DNA of 64,000 nucleotides from Emticicia sp040253585 (GCF_040253585.1 NZ_JBELAU010000011.1:62001-126000); one strand, 5' to 3'; positions 51,656 to 60,766 are shown, counted from the stretch's first letter. The notes: generated by a model from the sequence alone, not told the origin. Made by a program: numbers and translations.

Positions 51656-53135
51656 ATGGACTTACAACAAAAAAACTACATCGGATATTTCTTCAATAAT
51701 AAATCTGAACTTTGGAAGGAGGTAAAAAATACACTTTAAAAAATTCCAAAACTCCATTTATGTTGTTGATGAACATAGCATTTCGGAAGCAAAATCGAAG
51801 TTAAATCTTGAAGAGAATCTTACTAATTCAATTGAAATACTCAGTACGCATGATTTTTTTCTTAGAGAGCAAGTAGTTCGAGCCAAACCTGTCATTGAAG
51901 CGTTGTCATACAAAATCAAGGTGTTTCCAACCCATGATTTAGTGATTTTTCTCGAAATGACTTGGGCAGTACGGACACCTTCAGGTGATATTTATTTGCG
52001 AGAATTACACGAAGCATTTCAGCTATTTCTCGAAAAAACACCTATAACTATTATTTGCTTGTATAACGAATCAATATTGCTTGACGAGCAATTAATGCTT
52101 TGCTTAAATTCTCATCCGTTTATTTACACACCCGATGGAAAAGTAGCAAACCCATACTATTTGCCGCCTACAATTATTCGAAAAAACCAAGTAAAACTAA
52201 GATTTAATCATTGGCTTGGCAATATTTACCCCGCTTGGCACGAACAACTCAATACAAAAAAAGAAGAAAATCAAGACGAGAACAATCAATATCCACTCGA
52301 AAAAACGATTCAGACACAAGTAGCACAAACCTCCGAAGGACGCTGGAAAATACGTTTCTTGGGAGAATTACGCATCCATCGTGAAAACGGCGAACTTATC
52401 GACTGGAATACCAAAGCTGGCTCTACTCGAAAACTCAAAACAATCTTTGCCTTCTTACTCATAAGAGGTGAAAAAGGAGCAAGTGGCGAAGAATTGGCCG
52501 ATTTACTTTGGCCAGATTCGGATAGTACTGAGCAAAGGCTTAACCGACTTTATCACGCTATTCGCTATTTAAGAATTGTTTTGGAAGGACCACAAAAGCA
52601 AAAATCTTCGTTTATTGTGCATCAAGGTTCAAATTATTTCTTGCGTTTACCTTATGATAGTTGGGTCGATTTACCCATGTTTCAAGAGCTTTGTGCCAAA
52701 GGAAACGAACACCTCAAAGAGAATAATTTGGAACAAGTAAAAATCTGCTATGAGTCGGCAGAAAGACTTTATAGTGGAGATTTATTCAGTGATATTCCAC
52801 AAAAATACATTGATAATAACGAAAATGATTGGCTTTGGAGCAAGCGTTATTGGTACAAAGAAATGTATCACAAATTACTTTATAGCCTTGCCAATATCAA
52901 TCGCCAACTCGGAAATTTATCTTTAGCAATTAAGTATTGCGACAAAGTCTTAGCTGAAGACCCGAGCCTCGAACCTGTTCACCGTGAAAAACTTATAGCA
53001 TTAGCCGAATCTCAGCGATTCGATGCCCTTCATCGTCAATACCGCATTTATTGCGAATCACTCAAGAAATTCAACTTGGGGCAGCCTTCCGAAGACATGA
53101 GAAAATTATATTTGAATCTTTCAAGAAAAAATTAA
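51656..53135 (+). pseudogene. MEDS-BTAD transcriptional regulator, frameshifted
   Basis: The frame from the ATG at 51656 (MDLQQKNYIGYFFNNKSELW) stops at 51737-51739. The rest continues in another frame, and removing one A from the A6 run at 51724-51729 restores a 492-aa protein. Residues about 8-165 match the MEDS sensory domain (YVVDEHS, EMTWAVRTPSG, NPYYLPP). A winged-helix part (FLGELRIHRENG, LLWPDSDSTEQRLNRLYHAI) and a BTAD helical domain follow. It was probably the activator of the adjacent P450 genes. A TTG at 51903 gives the remaining 410-codon frame. Sequencing error in the homopolymer is possible. Confidence 0.82.
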
Positions 53136-53222
53136 AATACTCCTAAAAAAACCAAAGAAAAACCAAAGATTTGTTTTTCAGATTTGCTTCACAATCAAAT
53201 TAAACCAATAAAATCTACGAAG

Positions 53223-54458
53223 ATGAATGCTGCGGTTGGATGCCCATTTCATAAAGCAAGTGAAGCCTATAAACCTTTTGACCTCACGAATCCTTTTCCT
53301 GTTTACAAACAAGCTCGAGAAGAAGAACCGATTTTCTTTAATGAAGAACTGGGCTACTATGTTGTCACTCGCTTTCAAGATATTAAAGATATTTTTGGTA
53401 ATTGGAAAGTGTTTACTTCCGAAAATGCCCAATCTCCCTTCAAAACGATTGCTCCAAAAGCAAAAGCGTTGATGGATGAAGGTGGATTAGTTGGTCTTTC
53501 GGGGCTATCGGGCCGTATCCCGCCTGACCATACTCGCATTCGCCGCATCGTGAGTATTGCTTTTAACATGAGCCGCTTTAAAAAATTGGAGCCTCGTATC
53601 AGAGATTTGGCGGTATCTATGATTGAAGATTTTTCGCACAAAGGCAAAACCAATATCATCAAAGATTTGGCTTATGATTTACCAGCCTACGTAATTTTTA
53701 TGCTTTTAGGCGTTCCGAACGAAGATGTGCAACAAGTAAAAAGTTGGGCAGAAAGTCGCCTTTTGCTCACTTGGGGCGATTTATCGGAAGATGAACAATT
53801 GACTCATGCCCAAAATTTAGTAAAATACTGGAATTATTGCCAAGCATTGGTAGCTCAAAGAAAAGAAAATCCAACCGATGACTTGCCAGGCGATTTGGTA
53901 CGTTATCAAGCAGAAGGTTACGAAATAACTGACCGTGAAATTGCGGCAATGTGTTATAGTGCCTTATTTGCAGGCCATGAAACAACCACTTCCTTGATTG
54001 GAAATGGCATTAGAGAATTACTTATTCATCGCAAAAGTTGGGAAACTTTGTGCCAAAATCCAGAAATGATTCCGAATGCCGTTGAAGAGATTTTACGATA
54101 CAGTCCTTCAATCGTTTCGTGGCGAAGACGCTCTACCGAAGAGGCAACAATCGGTGGTATAACAATTCCCGCAGGTTCAAATATTTTGTTGATAATGGGT
54201 TCGGGAAATAGAGATGAAGCTCAGTTTGAAAATGGCGAAAGTTTTGATATTGAACGCAAAAATGCCAATCAACACCTTTCGATGGGCAGCGGAATCCATT
54301 TTTGTTTAGGAGCTCCACTCGCAAAACTCGAATCGAAAGTTGTGTTGGAAGAACTCACCAAACGCTTACCAAACCTAAAACTTACACCCGACCAAACTTT
54401 TGAATTCGCTCACAATACTTCGTTTAGAGCTCCAGTAGCACTGGAAGTTAAGTGGTAA
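53223..54458 (+). CDS. Cytochrome P450
   Basis: 412 aa soluble bacterial P450 from the ATG at 53223; a TTG at 53184 is weaker. The I-helix AGHETTT has the oxygen-activating Thr. The K-helix ExxR is EEILR, and the heme loop SMGSGIHFCLGAP has the Cys361 ligand, with Met replacing the usual Phe at its start. FRAPVALEV is the typical end. It needs a ferredoxin and reductase, whose genes lie 3-5 kb downstream and are both damaged. Substrate is unknown; the context suggests oxidation of an alicyclic or terpenoid-like compound. Confidence 0.93.
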   Translation: MNAAVGCPFHKASEAYKPFDLTNPFPVYKQAREEEPIFFNEELGYYVVTRFQDIKDIFGNWKVFTSENAQSPFKTIAPKAKALMDEGGLVGLSGLSGRIPPDHTRIRRIVSIAFNMSRFKKLEPRIRDLAVSMIEDFSHKGKTNIIKDLAYDLPAYVIFMLLGVPNEDVQQVKSWAESRLLLTWGDLSEDEQLTHAQNLVKYWNYCQALVAQRKENPTDDLPGDLVRYQAEGYEITDREIAAMCYSALFAGHETTTSLIGNGIRELLIHRKSWETLCQNPEMIPNAVEEILRYSPSIVSWRRRSTEEATIGGITIPAGSNILLIMGSGNRDEAQFENGESFDIERKNANQHLSMGSGIHFCLGAPLAKLESKVVLEELTKRLPNLKLTPDQTFEFAHNTSFRAPVALEVKW

Positions 54459-54517
54459 ATAGATAAGTCTGCACAAAAAAAGAACCATCATTCGAACTTT
54501 ATATAACGTACTTCAAA

Positions 54518-55119
54518 ATGAAATATACCCTGTTTTTTAATAAATCTGAGCCATCCGATTATCAATTTTTAGGTGGTAAAGGAGCGAGTTTAGCAAGTAT
54601 GAGTGTAGCAAATATGCCAGTTCCAGTAGGTTTTTGCATCACTACTCACGCTTACGAACATTTTTTATCGGAATCTGGTTAAAAAAACGAAATTTTAGAA
54701 TTAGTTGGTTCTATTGATTTTAACCAAGTGGATGATTTAGATAAAACTTCTACAAAAATCAGGGAAATGTTTATGAAAATGGACATTCCAGCAGAAGTAC
54801 AGAACCAAATAAAGCAATCGTATGATGAGCTATGCTTGCTTTGTAATCATCAAAATAATCTACCAGTTGCGGTGCGTTCGAGTGCAACCGCCGAAGACCT
54901 TCCCGATGCCAGTTTTGCGGGTCAACAAGATACTTACCTTTGGATTGTTGGTGAAAAGGGGTTTTAGAACACGTCCGTAAATGTTGGGCAAGTTTGTTCA
55001 CATCAAGAGCCATCAACTACCGCAAAGACCAAAATATTGCCGAAGATGAACTTTCGATGTGCGTAGTTATTCAAAAAATGGTCAATACACGCACCGCAGG
55101 CGTTGCCATGACACTCAAT
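54518..55119 (+). pseudogene. PEP synthase / PEP-utilising enzyme, N-terminal remnant
   Basis: An ATG at 54518 opens MKYTLFFNKSEPSDYQFLGG and continues with KGASLASM and MPVPVGFCITTHAYEHFL, the start of a pyruvate-phosphate-dikinase-type ATP-grasp domain. A TAA at 54680-54682 interrupts it. The same frame resumes with PVAVRSSATAEDLPDASFAGQ, then a slip near 54957-54965 shifts to VLEHVRKCWASLFTSRA and TRTAGVAMTLN, where homology stops. Only about the first quarter of the family length survives. Related proteins include PpsA and rifampicin phosphotransferase. Confidence 0.85.
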
Positions 55120-55799
55120 CGCCAGCTATTGTTTGCCAAGATGCCAATCTTGAAATAGCAGCAGCAGCCATTGTGCGTCATGGTTTTGCCAACAGCGGAC
55201 AATTCTGTTACAGAGTAAATCGGGTTTATATCCACGAGTCAATCTATGCTCAATTTACTGATAGAATGGTCGAAATAGCTCAAAAACTTAAAATTGGTGA
55301 ACCATTTTCGGGCTGTGATATGGGGCCTTTGGTGAATCAAAAAATCTATCAAAATAGCGAAATTCAAGTAGCCGATGCACTCGAAAAAGGAGCAGCTGTA
55401 AAAACTGGCGGTGCAAGATTAACTGGCGAACACTATGATAAAGGCTGGTTCTTCCCTCCTACCATCATTGCTGACACCAATCATACAATGAAAATTATGA
55501 CAGAAGAAACATTCGGACCCGTGATTGGCGTGATGCCGTTCAAAACAAATGAAGAAGCCACCGCCCTTGCCAATAACTCCGAATATGGTTTGGCAGCTTA
55601 TGTTTTTTCCGAAAATTTAAGTGTCGCTCTTCGCATGGCAGAATCTTTAGAAGCTGGTTCTGTTTGGATAAATAACATTCATCGTTCTTATCACGATGTG
55701 CCATTTGGAGGTGTTAAACAAAGTGGAATCGGCCGAGAAAAAGGTAGATACGGTATTGAAGCCTACACCGAATTGAAAACAATTTATTTGAATTATTGA
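55119..55799 (+). pseudogene. Aldehyde dehydrogenase, C-terminal half
   Basis: The frame begins abruptly at SPAIVCQDANLEIAAAAIV. It includes the catalytic Cys loop NSGQFCYRVNRVY, then EETFGPVIGVMPF, NNSEYGLAAYVFS and PFGGVKQSGIGREKGRYG, all of the ALDH family, ending normally at 55799. The NAD-binding N-terminal half and the general-base Glu segment are missing; PEP-synthase sequence lies directly upstream in another frame. A deletion joining the two genes is the simplest explanation. Confidence 0.88.
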
Positions 55800-55800
55800 C

Positions 55801-56388
55801 ATGAGAAGCCAAGACCAATCCATTTGGAAAATTGCCAAAAAGCACCTCAATGTCAGAAATAATGACGAACATACGCTGTTTTCGTACATGTTGGCTCAAA
55901 AACTATTGGAGAACTACCCAGAAGCCAATGCTGATATTGTTTTGCCAGCCATTTTATTACACGATACAGGTTGGTCGAAAATTCCCAAAGATAAAATTTT
56001 ACACGCTTTTGGGCCAAACAATAAATACCCAGAATTAACCCGACAACATGAACTCGAAAGTGTTGCAATTGCAAAAAAAGAATTACCTAATTTGGGGTTC
56101 GATAATCAACAAATAGAAAAAATCGTTGCCTTAATCGACGGGCATGATACCACCAAAAATGCCCGTTCACTCGAAGATTCGATACACAAAGATGCTGATA
56201 AACTTTGGCGTTATACACCACACGGTAATCGAATAATTGGCGAATGGTTTGAAATCGAACAAAATGAAGTATTGGATATTCTTGAAAACTTTGTTTTGCC
56301 CACTTTTTTAACTGATTTTGGTCAAAAACAAGCAGAAATATTTCTCGAAACGGCAAAGTTGAACCTTAATCTACGAACGTTTTTATGA
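55801..56388 (+). CDS. HD-domain phosphohydrolase-like protein
   Basis: 195 aa, starting one base after the dehydrogenase stop. The metal-binding HD pattern is visible: NDEHTLFSYMLAQKLL, then LPAILLHDTGWSKIP with the HD pair, DGHDTTKNA and HKDADKLWRY with the closing Asp. It is a likely metal-dependent hydrolase of nucleotides or small phosphate or ring compounds. Its ATGA overlap with the SDR gene couples their translation. Its role in the P450 module is unknown. Confidence 0.85.
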   Translation: MRSQDQSIWKIAKKHLNVRNNDEHTLFSYMLAQKLLENYPEANADIVLPAILLHDTGWSKIPKDKILHAFGPNNKYPELTRQHELESVAIAKKELPNLGFDNQQIEKIVALIDGHDTTKNARSLEDSIHKDADKLWRYTPHGNRIIGEWFEIEQNEVLDILENFVLPTFLTDFGQKQAEIFLETAKLNLNLRTFL

Positions 56389-57131
56389 TGGATTTAACAG
56401 ATAAAGTAGTAATCATCACAGGTGCTGCGGGTGGACTCGGAAAAGCGTTTGCCCTTGCTTTTGCCAAAGAAGGTGCCAAAATAGCTATTTGCGATAAAAA
56501 TTTCTATGGAGCAACCGAAACTGCCAACGAAATCGGAGAAAATGCCATAGCCATCGAGGTTGATGTTGCCAACGAAACCTCAACTCAAGCAATGGCGACC
56601 AAAGTCCTTGAGCAATTTGGAAAAATTGACATTTTAATAAATAATGCCGCCATTTACGCCACCATTCAACGAAAACCATTTTATGAAATCAGTGAATCGG
56701 AATGGGATTTGGTCATGAATGTCAATCTCAAAGGAGTTTGGATGGTTTCAAAAGCAGTTTTTCCGTACATGAAAGCCGCCAGTTTTGGTAAAATAATCAA
56801 TATTTCGTCGGCAACCGTGATGAGTGGTTCGCCACAATGGTCACACTATGTGGCATCCAAGGGCGGTGTCATTGGTTTTACTCGCTCAATGGCCAAAGAA
56901 GTTGGCGATTTTAATATCAATGTTAACACCATTGCTCCAGGTTTTACATTGACCGATGCCAGCCTTTCGTTAATGGAAAATGCACAAAAATATGGCGTTG
57001 ACCGAGGAGCAATCAAACGCCCATCTTCTGCCGAAGACATTGTTGGCACGGCTCTATATTTAGCTTCATCGGCCTCCGATTTCGTCACGGGACAAACAAT
57101 TGTAGTCGATGGCGGAAAACAATTTATATAA
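56385..57131 (+). CDS. Short-chain dehydrogenase/reductase
   Basis: 248 aa classical SDR. The cofactor motif is TGAAGGLGKAF near residue 13, NNAA is near 87, and the catalytic Ser (ISSATVMSG) and Tyr-x3-Lys (HYVASKGG) are present. The Asp after the second strand (AICDKNF) favours NAD. ATGATG offers two starts; the first overlaps the upstream stop. In the module it would oxidise the alcohol made by the P450 to a ketone (inference). The frame is intact. Confidence 0.93.
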   Translation: MMDLTDKVVIITGAAGGLGKAFALAFAKEGAKIAICDKNFYGATETANEIGENAIAIEVDVANETSTQAMATKVLEQFGKIDILINNAAIYATIQRKPFYEISESEWDLVMNVNLKGVWMVSKAVFPYMKAASFGKIINISSATVMSGSPQWSHYVASKGGVIGFTRSMAKEVGDFNINVNTIAPGFTLTDASLSLMENAQKYGVDRGAIKRPSSAEDIVGTALYLASSASDFVTGQTIVVDGGKQFI

Positions 57132-57158
57132 CAAAACCCTCATTTTTAAATCAAAATC

Positions 57159-57422
57159 ATGCCTAAAATAACGTATATCGAAAATAACGGAACTGAACAC
57201 CAAGTTGATTTACCAATGGGTGCAACCATCATGGAAGGTGCAATTCAGAATGATGTAAAGGGAATCATTGCCGAATGTGGTGGCTCGTGTATGTGTGCAA
57301 CTTGCCATATTTATGTCGATGAACAATTTCTTGATTTATTGCCCGAAATGGAAGAAGAAGAAAACGAAATGCTCGAAGCTGCCAATGCTCCACGCCAAAG
57401 CAATAGTCGTTTGGGTTGCTAA
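57159..57422 (+). CDS. [2Fe-2S] putidaredoxin-type ferredoxin, C-terminally truncated
   Basis: 87 aa. The cluster cysteines are C-x5-C-x2-C in ECGGSCMCATCH, and the fourth Cys is in SRLGC, the very last residue. A TAA at 57420-57422 follows at once, where the family has Gln (CAA to TAA would do it). The same frame continues VRVSKAMDGIIVRVPEKQ to a second stop at 57477-57479, giving exactly 106 aa, the putidaredoxin length. The lost strand normally supports P450 or reductase docking. It was the electron donor to the P450. Confidence 0.88.
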   Translation: MPKITYIENNGTEHQVDLPMGATIMEGAIQNDVKGIIAECGGSCMCATCHIYVDEQFLDLLPEMEEEENEMLEAANAPRQSNSRLGC

Positions 57423-57490
57423 GTTCGAGTATCGAAAGCAATGGATGGTATTATTGTAAGAGTTCCTGAAAAGCAATAAATTCTTAGACC

Positions 57491-58685
57491 ATGAAAGTAG
57501 TCATCATCGGTGCGGGACACGCAGGCGTTCAAGCTGCGGTTTCTTTGCGTGAAGAAGGTTTTGAAGGAGAAATTACACTAATCTCCGAAGAAAATGACTT
57601 ACCTTATCAAAAACCACCACTCTCAAAAGGATATTTGCAAGGCAAGCAATCGGCCGAAGCTATTATTTTTCGCTCGGAAAACTATTATTCAAGCAATCAA
57701 ATCGACTTGAAACTGGGGGTAAAAATTTCAGAAATCAACCCCAATAACAATTCGATTCAAACCATTGATGGTCAGACGATTGAATATTCGCATCTAATCT
57801 TGGCAACTGGTGCAAATAATAGAAAACTTAACATCGAAGATGCTGAAATATTGTATTTACGCACACTTTCCGATGCTAAATTGATTGAACAAAAACTCAA
57901 AACTGCCGAAAAAGTAGCCATCATAGGAGGAGGTTTTATTGGACTCGAATTGGCCGCTTTGGCACAAGAAAAAGGCAAAAAAGTAAGTGTCATAGAAGCC
58001 CAAAGTCGTTTAATGGAAAGGGTTCTACCTGCTATTATTTCGGAAGTTTTCCAAGAAACAAGAAACACACCAACAAAATGGTGTAGAAATATTACTCAAT
58101 ACTTTTATAGAGTCCATTCAAGGAAAAAGTATCAGGACTAAATGTGGCAAAAGTATAAAAGCTGATTTGATTTTGGCAGGTATTGGCGTAATTCCAGCAA
58201 TTAGTTTAGCTGCTGAAGCAGGCATTAAATGTGAAAATGGAATTTTGGTGAATGAATTTCAACAAACTTCCCTCTCAAATATTTATGCCATCGGCGACTG
58301 TGCGAATCATTTTAATATTTTTGCCCAGAAAAATATTCGCCTCGAATCCGTTCAAAATGCAGTTGACCAAGCAAAAGTGGCAGTCAACCATATTTTGGGT
58401 AAATCAGAGCCATATATTACTGTTCCGTGGTTTTGGACTTTTCAATACCATCTAAAATTACAAATGGCAGGCATTTCAACTGGATTTGATAGATATATCC
58501 TACGTGGCGATGTGAATTCGGGGAAGTTTTCGGTCTATTATTTTAAAAATGAGCAATTGATAGCAGTAGATTCGCTCAACAAAGCCGCCGAACATTTGAA
58601 TGCTCGTAAATTATTGACAGCTAAAATTTCACCTAACAATGAACAACTTGTAGGTACAGATTTCAATCTAAACGAAATCGTGTAA
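57491..58685 (+). pseudogene. Ferredoxin (putidaredoxin-type) reductase, frameshifted by a 7-bp duplication
   Basis: The N-terminal part has the FAD motif VVIIGAGHAGVQAAVSL, the PYQKPPLSKGYL hallmark of rubredoxin/putidaredoxin reductases and the NAD motif VAIIGGGFIGLELAALA. The frame breaks after VFQET. Deleting one copy of the AAGAAAC tandem repeat (58053-58066) restores VFQETHQQNGVEILL and a 395-aa protein through IYAIGDCANHF to the stop at 58685. It would have reduced the neighbouring ferredoxin with NADH. Confidence 0.92.
58053..58066 (+). repeat. 7-bp tandem duplication (AAGAAAC x2) inside the reductase gene
   Basis: AAGAAAC occurs at 58053-58059 and again at 58060-58066. One copy removed gives an uninterrupted reductase frame. 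Confidence 0.92.
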
Positions 58686-58700
58686 GTTTAAACCCTCTTC

Positions 58701-58730
58701 AACCCTTCACTTTTTTCAAAGAGAAGGGTT
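58701..58730 (+). terminator. Probable terminator after the reductase gene
   Basis: AACCCTTC (58701-58708) pairs with GAAGGGTT (58723-58730), followed by TTGAATTTT. It closes the P450 module. Confidence 0.7.
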
Positions 58731-58790
58731 TTGAATTTTCACTCACGAGGCATTTCTATGGAAGAGTTTATCGGGTAAGAGTTTCGTGTA

Positions 58791-59393
58791 TTATTTTATA
58801 TCTTCAACAATATTGTGCGGTTGATTTTTCGGCACTACAATATAATCTTCTACAATATTATCTTCTTCTTCTCTTTCAGATTCTTTCATATAAAACGATT
58901 TGGCTCTTTTAAACCAACCTTTGTTTACTTTTGCATCTTTTCTTGAGCGATAATAACGCAAACGGTATTCCACATAAGGATTTACAATATCTTCAGGGTA
59001 CTCAAAATCATTGGCTGCTTTTACATCGCTCATTGTCAAAACACCATTTTGTGGCACACCAATTACCTTTTCAAAAGCCTTAATATTTCGGTTTTCCTTT
59101 CCTTCACCCGCATTAATGAGGTGGTCAATCAATACTTCGGCAACTTCTTGGCTTTTAAAATGATTTCCCAAAAAACGATTCCAATAATGATGACGATGAA
59201 TATAAAGAGCTTCTTCTTTAGTGAAGATTTTATCGCCCCAAATCGGTTTATGGATGCCGTAGCCTTCTCCTTCAAATCTCAATAACTTTGGAGCATATTT
59301 ATTAAATGAGGCAGCTTGATTGACATAAACTACACAAATAGCAGACAACAAGCTGATTACCAGCAAGGTGAGCGTAATTTTTCTAAGGTTCAT
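58791..59393 (-). CDS. GH108-like lysozyme-family protein
   Basis: 200 aa with an N-terminal membrane/signal segment (ITLTLLVISLLSAICVVYV). The body has LRFEGEGYGIHKPIWG, HYWNRFLG, VAEVLIDHLINAGEGKENRNIKAF and a C-terminal NPYVEYRLRYYRSR, matching the GH108/peptidoglycan-binding layout of phage-like N-acetylmuramidases. The usual DxGG after the active-site Glu is not obvious, so activity is uncertain. A second copy lies just upstream. Confidence 0.75.
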   Translation of the reverse strand: MNLRKITLTLLVISLLSAICVVYVNQAASFNKYAPKLLRFEGEGYGIHKPIWGDKIFTKEEALYIHRHHYWNRFLGNHFKSQEVAEVLIDHLINAGEGKENRNIKAFEKVIGVPQNGVLTMSDVKAANDFEYPEDIVNPYVEYRLRYYRSRKDAKVNKGWFKRAKSFYMKESEREEEDNIVEDYIVVPKNQPHNIVEDIK

Positions 59394-59581
59394 CGTAATG
59401 TATTTTTTCCAGACAGTATATTCAATAGCAAAAATTATACCGCTTAATAATAAAATTGGGACTAAAAAAGGTAGAGTTTAATAATAGGCTTATTATCAGT
59501 AGTTTATTGAAATATTTATTTAACGGTAGTATTTAAGCAACAAATGAGATTTCATGGTGGCAAAATTTTTGCTGTAAACAA

Positions 59582-59630
59582 AAAATACTATCAGTCAATA
59601 GAACGATAGTTTTATGACTGATAGTATTTT
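59582..59630 (-). terminator. Intrinsic terminator between the two GH108-like genes
   Basis: AAAATACTATCAGTCA (59582-59597) is the exact complement of TGACTGATAGTATTTT (59615-59630), a 16-bp stem followed on the minus strand by T residues. It ends the upstream paralogue's transcript. Confidence 0.85.
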
Positions 59631-59644
59631 CACGTACTCGGATT

Positions 59645-60259
59645 TTATTCATTGGTAACTAAAATCTCTTCGGTTTCGTATTCAGCAATAACTGACTCTT
59701 CTTCTTTCATCAACATTTTTGGTAAAATCAGATAGTTGGCCAATAAATTGCCATCTTTTGTTTTGCGATAAAAACTTTTTGCACGAGTTATCCAACCTCT
59801 ATATTTTTTTACATTAGCTCGACTGTTATAATAATGTAGGCGATAATTAACAAATGGGTTGATAATTTCCTCTGGAGATTTAAAACTATTTGCTTTTTTA
59901 ATATCACTGAGCGACAGATAACCATCTTGTTTAACGCCAATAATAGCCTCGAAAGCTTTGATATTGACACATTCTTTACCCACGCCTGCATTGATTAGCT
60001 GGTCAATTAGCACTTCGGCTACGCCCTGACTTTTAAACATCGAAGCGTTGTATTTGTCCCAATAATGCTTTTTATAAATTGAATATGCTTCGTTTTTTGT
60101 GAAAGGTTTCTTCCCCCAAATTGGCTGGTGAATTCCGTACCCAAGGCCTTCAAACTTAATTAGTTTCGGGAAGTATTTGTCGAATGAAGCGGCAGATAAT
60201 AATTGAAAAGAAAAGATTAAAAGAAGTGTTGTGAATAATTTACTTTTTTGAATAATCAT
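59645..60259 (-). CDS. GH108-like lysozyme-family protein, paralogue
   Basis: 204 aa with a signal peptide (FTTLLLIFSFQLLSAASF). It aligns throughout with the neighbouring 200-aa protein: FEGLGYGIHQPIWG, FTKNEAYSIYKKHYWDKY, VAEVLIDQLINAGVGKE, IKAFEAIIGVKQDG and NPFVNYRLHYYNSR. The pair is a tandem duplication that has diverged mainly at the C-terminus. A -7 element (TATTTTTG, minus strand, 60282-60289) precedes it, so each copy is probably transcribed separately. Confidence 0.77.
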   Translation of the reverse strand: MIIQKSKLFTTLLLIFSFQLLSAASFDKYFPKLIKFEGLGYGIHQPIWGKKPFTKNEAYSIYKKHYWDKYNASMFKSQGVAEVLIDQLINAGVGKECVNIKAFEAIIGVKQDGYLSLSDIKKANSFKSPEEIINPFVNYRLHYYNSRANVKKYRGWITRAKSFYRKTKDGNLLANYLILPKMLMKEEESVIAEYETEEILVTNE

Positions 60260-60281
60260 AACTGATTTTGATGGTGAAGCA

Positions 60282-60289
60282 CAAAAATA
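60282..60289 (-). promoter_or_regulatory. -7 element for the 60259 gene
   Basis: The minus strand reads TATTTTTG, matching TAnnTTTG, 23 bases before the ATG. Confidence 0.45.
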
Positions 60290-60766
60290 AACATAAATTA
60301 TTGATTATCAGCAATTTAGTAGTAAAACACACCAAATCTCTTCTAATAGTTATATAAATTCTTCCACAAGTAAAATTCTTGATTCTAAAAAATATCCAAT
60401 ATTACTCTGCTTGCCTAACATCTTAATTACCAATATTTTGCCAAAAACAGCACCTTGTTACATCCGATAATATTTAGTGACAAATACCTATTTTCATGTC
60501 ATTTATTGTACTATCCGTTGTATTTTTCTCATAATATTTGTTGTTAAAACAAGTATTTTTTATTGAAGAAAGAAAATTTGGTTTAAATGTTGTTATGCCA
60601 AATATATTTGGTATTATATTGCAATGTATTTATCATAAATCTACGTTCTTCATATACGTTACAAAAGATTATATAGGTCTATGATTTATACATTTAATAC
60701 AACAAAATCACACTCGGAATCATGTTCCGTGTTGGTACAATTTCCAATCACTATTATATTAGTACG
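60290..60766. other. Long AT-rich divergent regulatory region
   Basis: No gene is visible in this spacer between the GH108-like gene and gltB. It contains a promoter/palindrome at 60598-60611 and a leader of about 150 bases before gltB. Confidence 0.6.
60598..60611 (+). promoter_or_regulatory. gltB promoter overlapping the palindrome CCAAATATATTTGG
   Basis: TATATTTG (60603-60610) matches TAnnTTTG, with TTG at 60578-60580 as -33 (22-base spacing). The element lies inside the perfect 14-base palindrome CCAAATATATTTGG, extendable to 20 bases with one mismatched pair, so a regulator could bind over the promoter. Confidence 0.55.
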
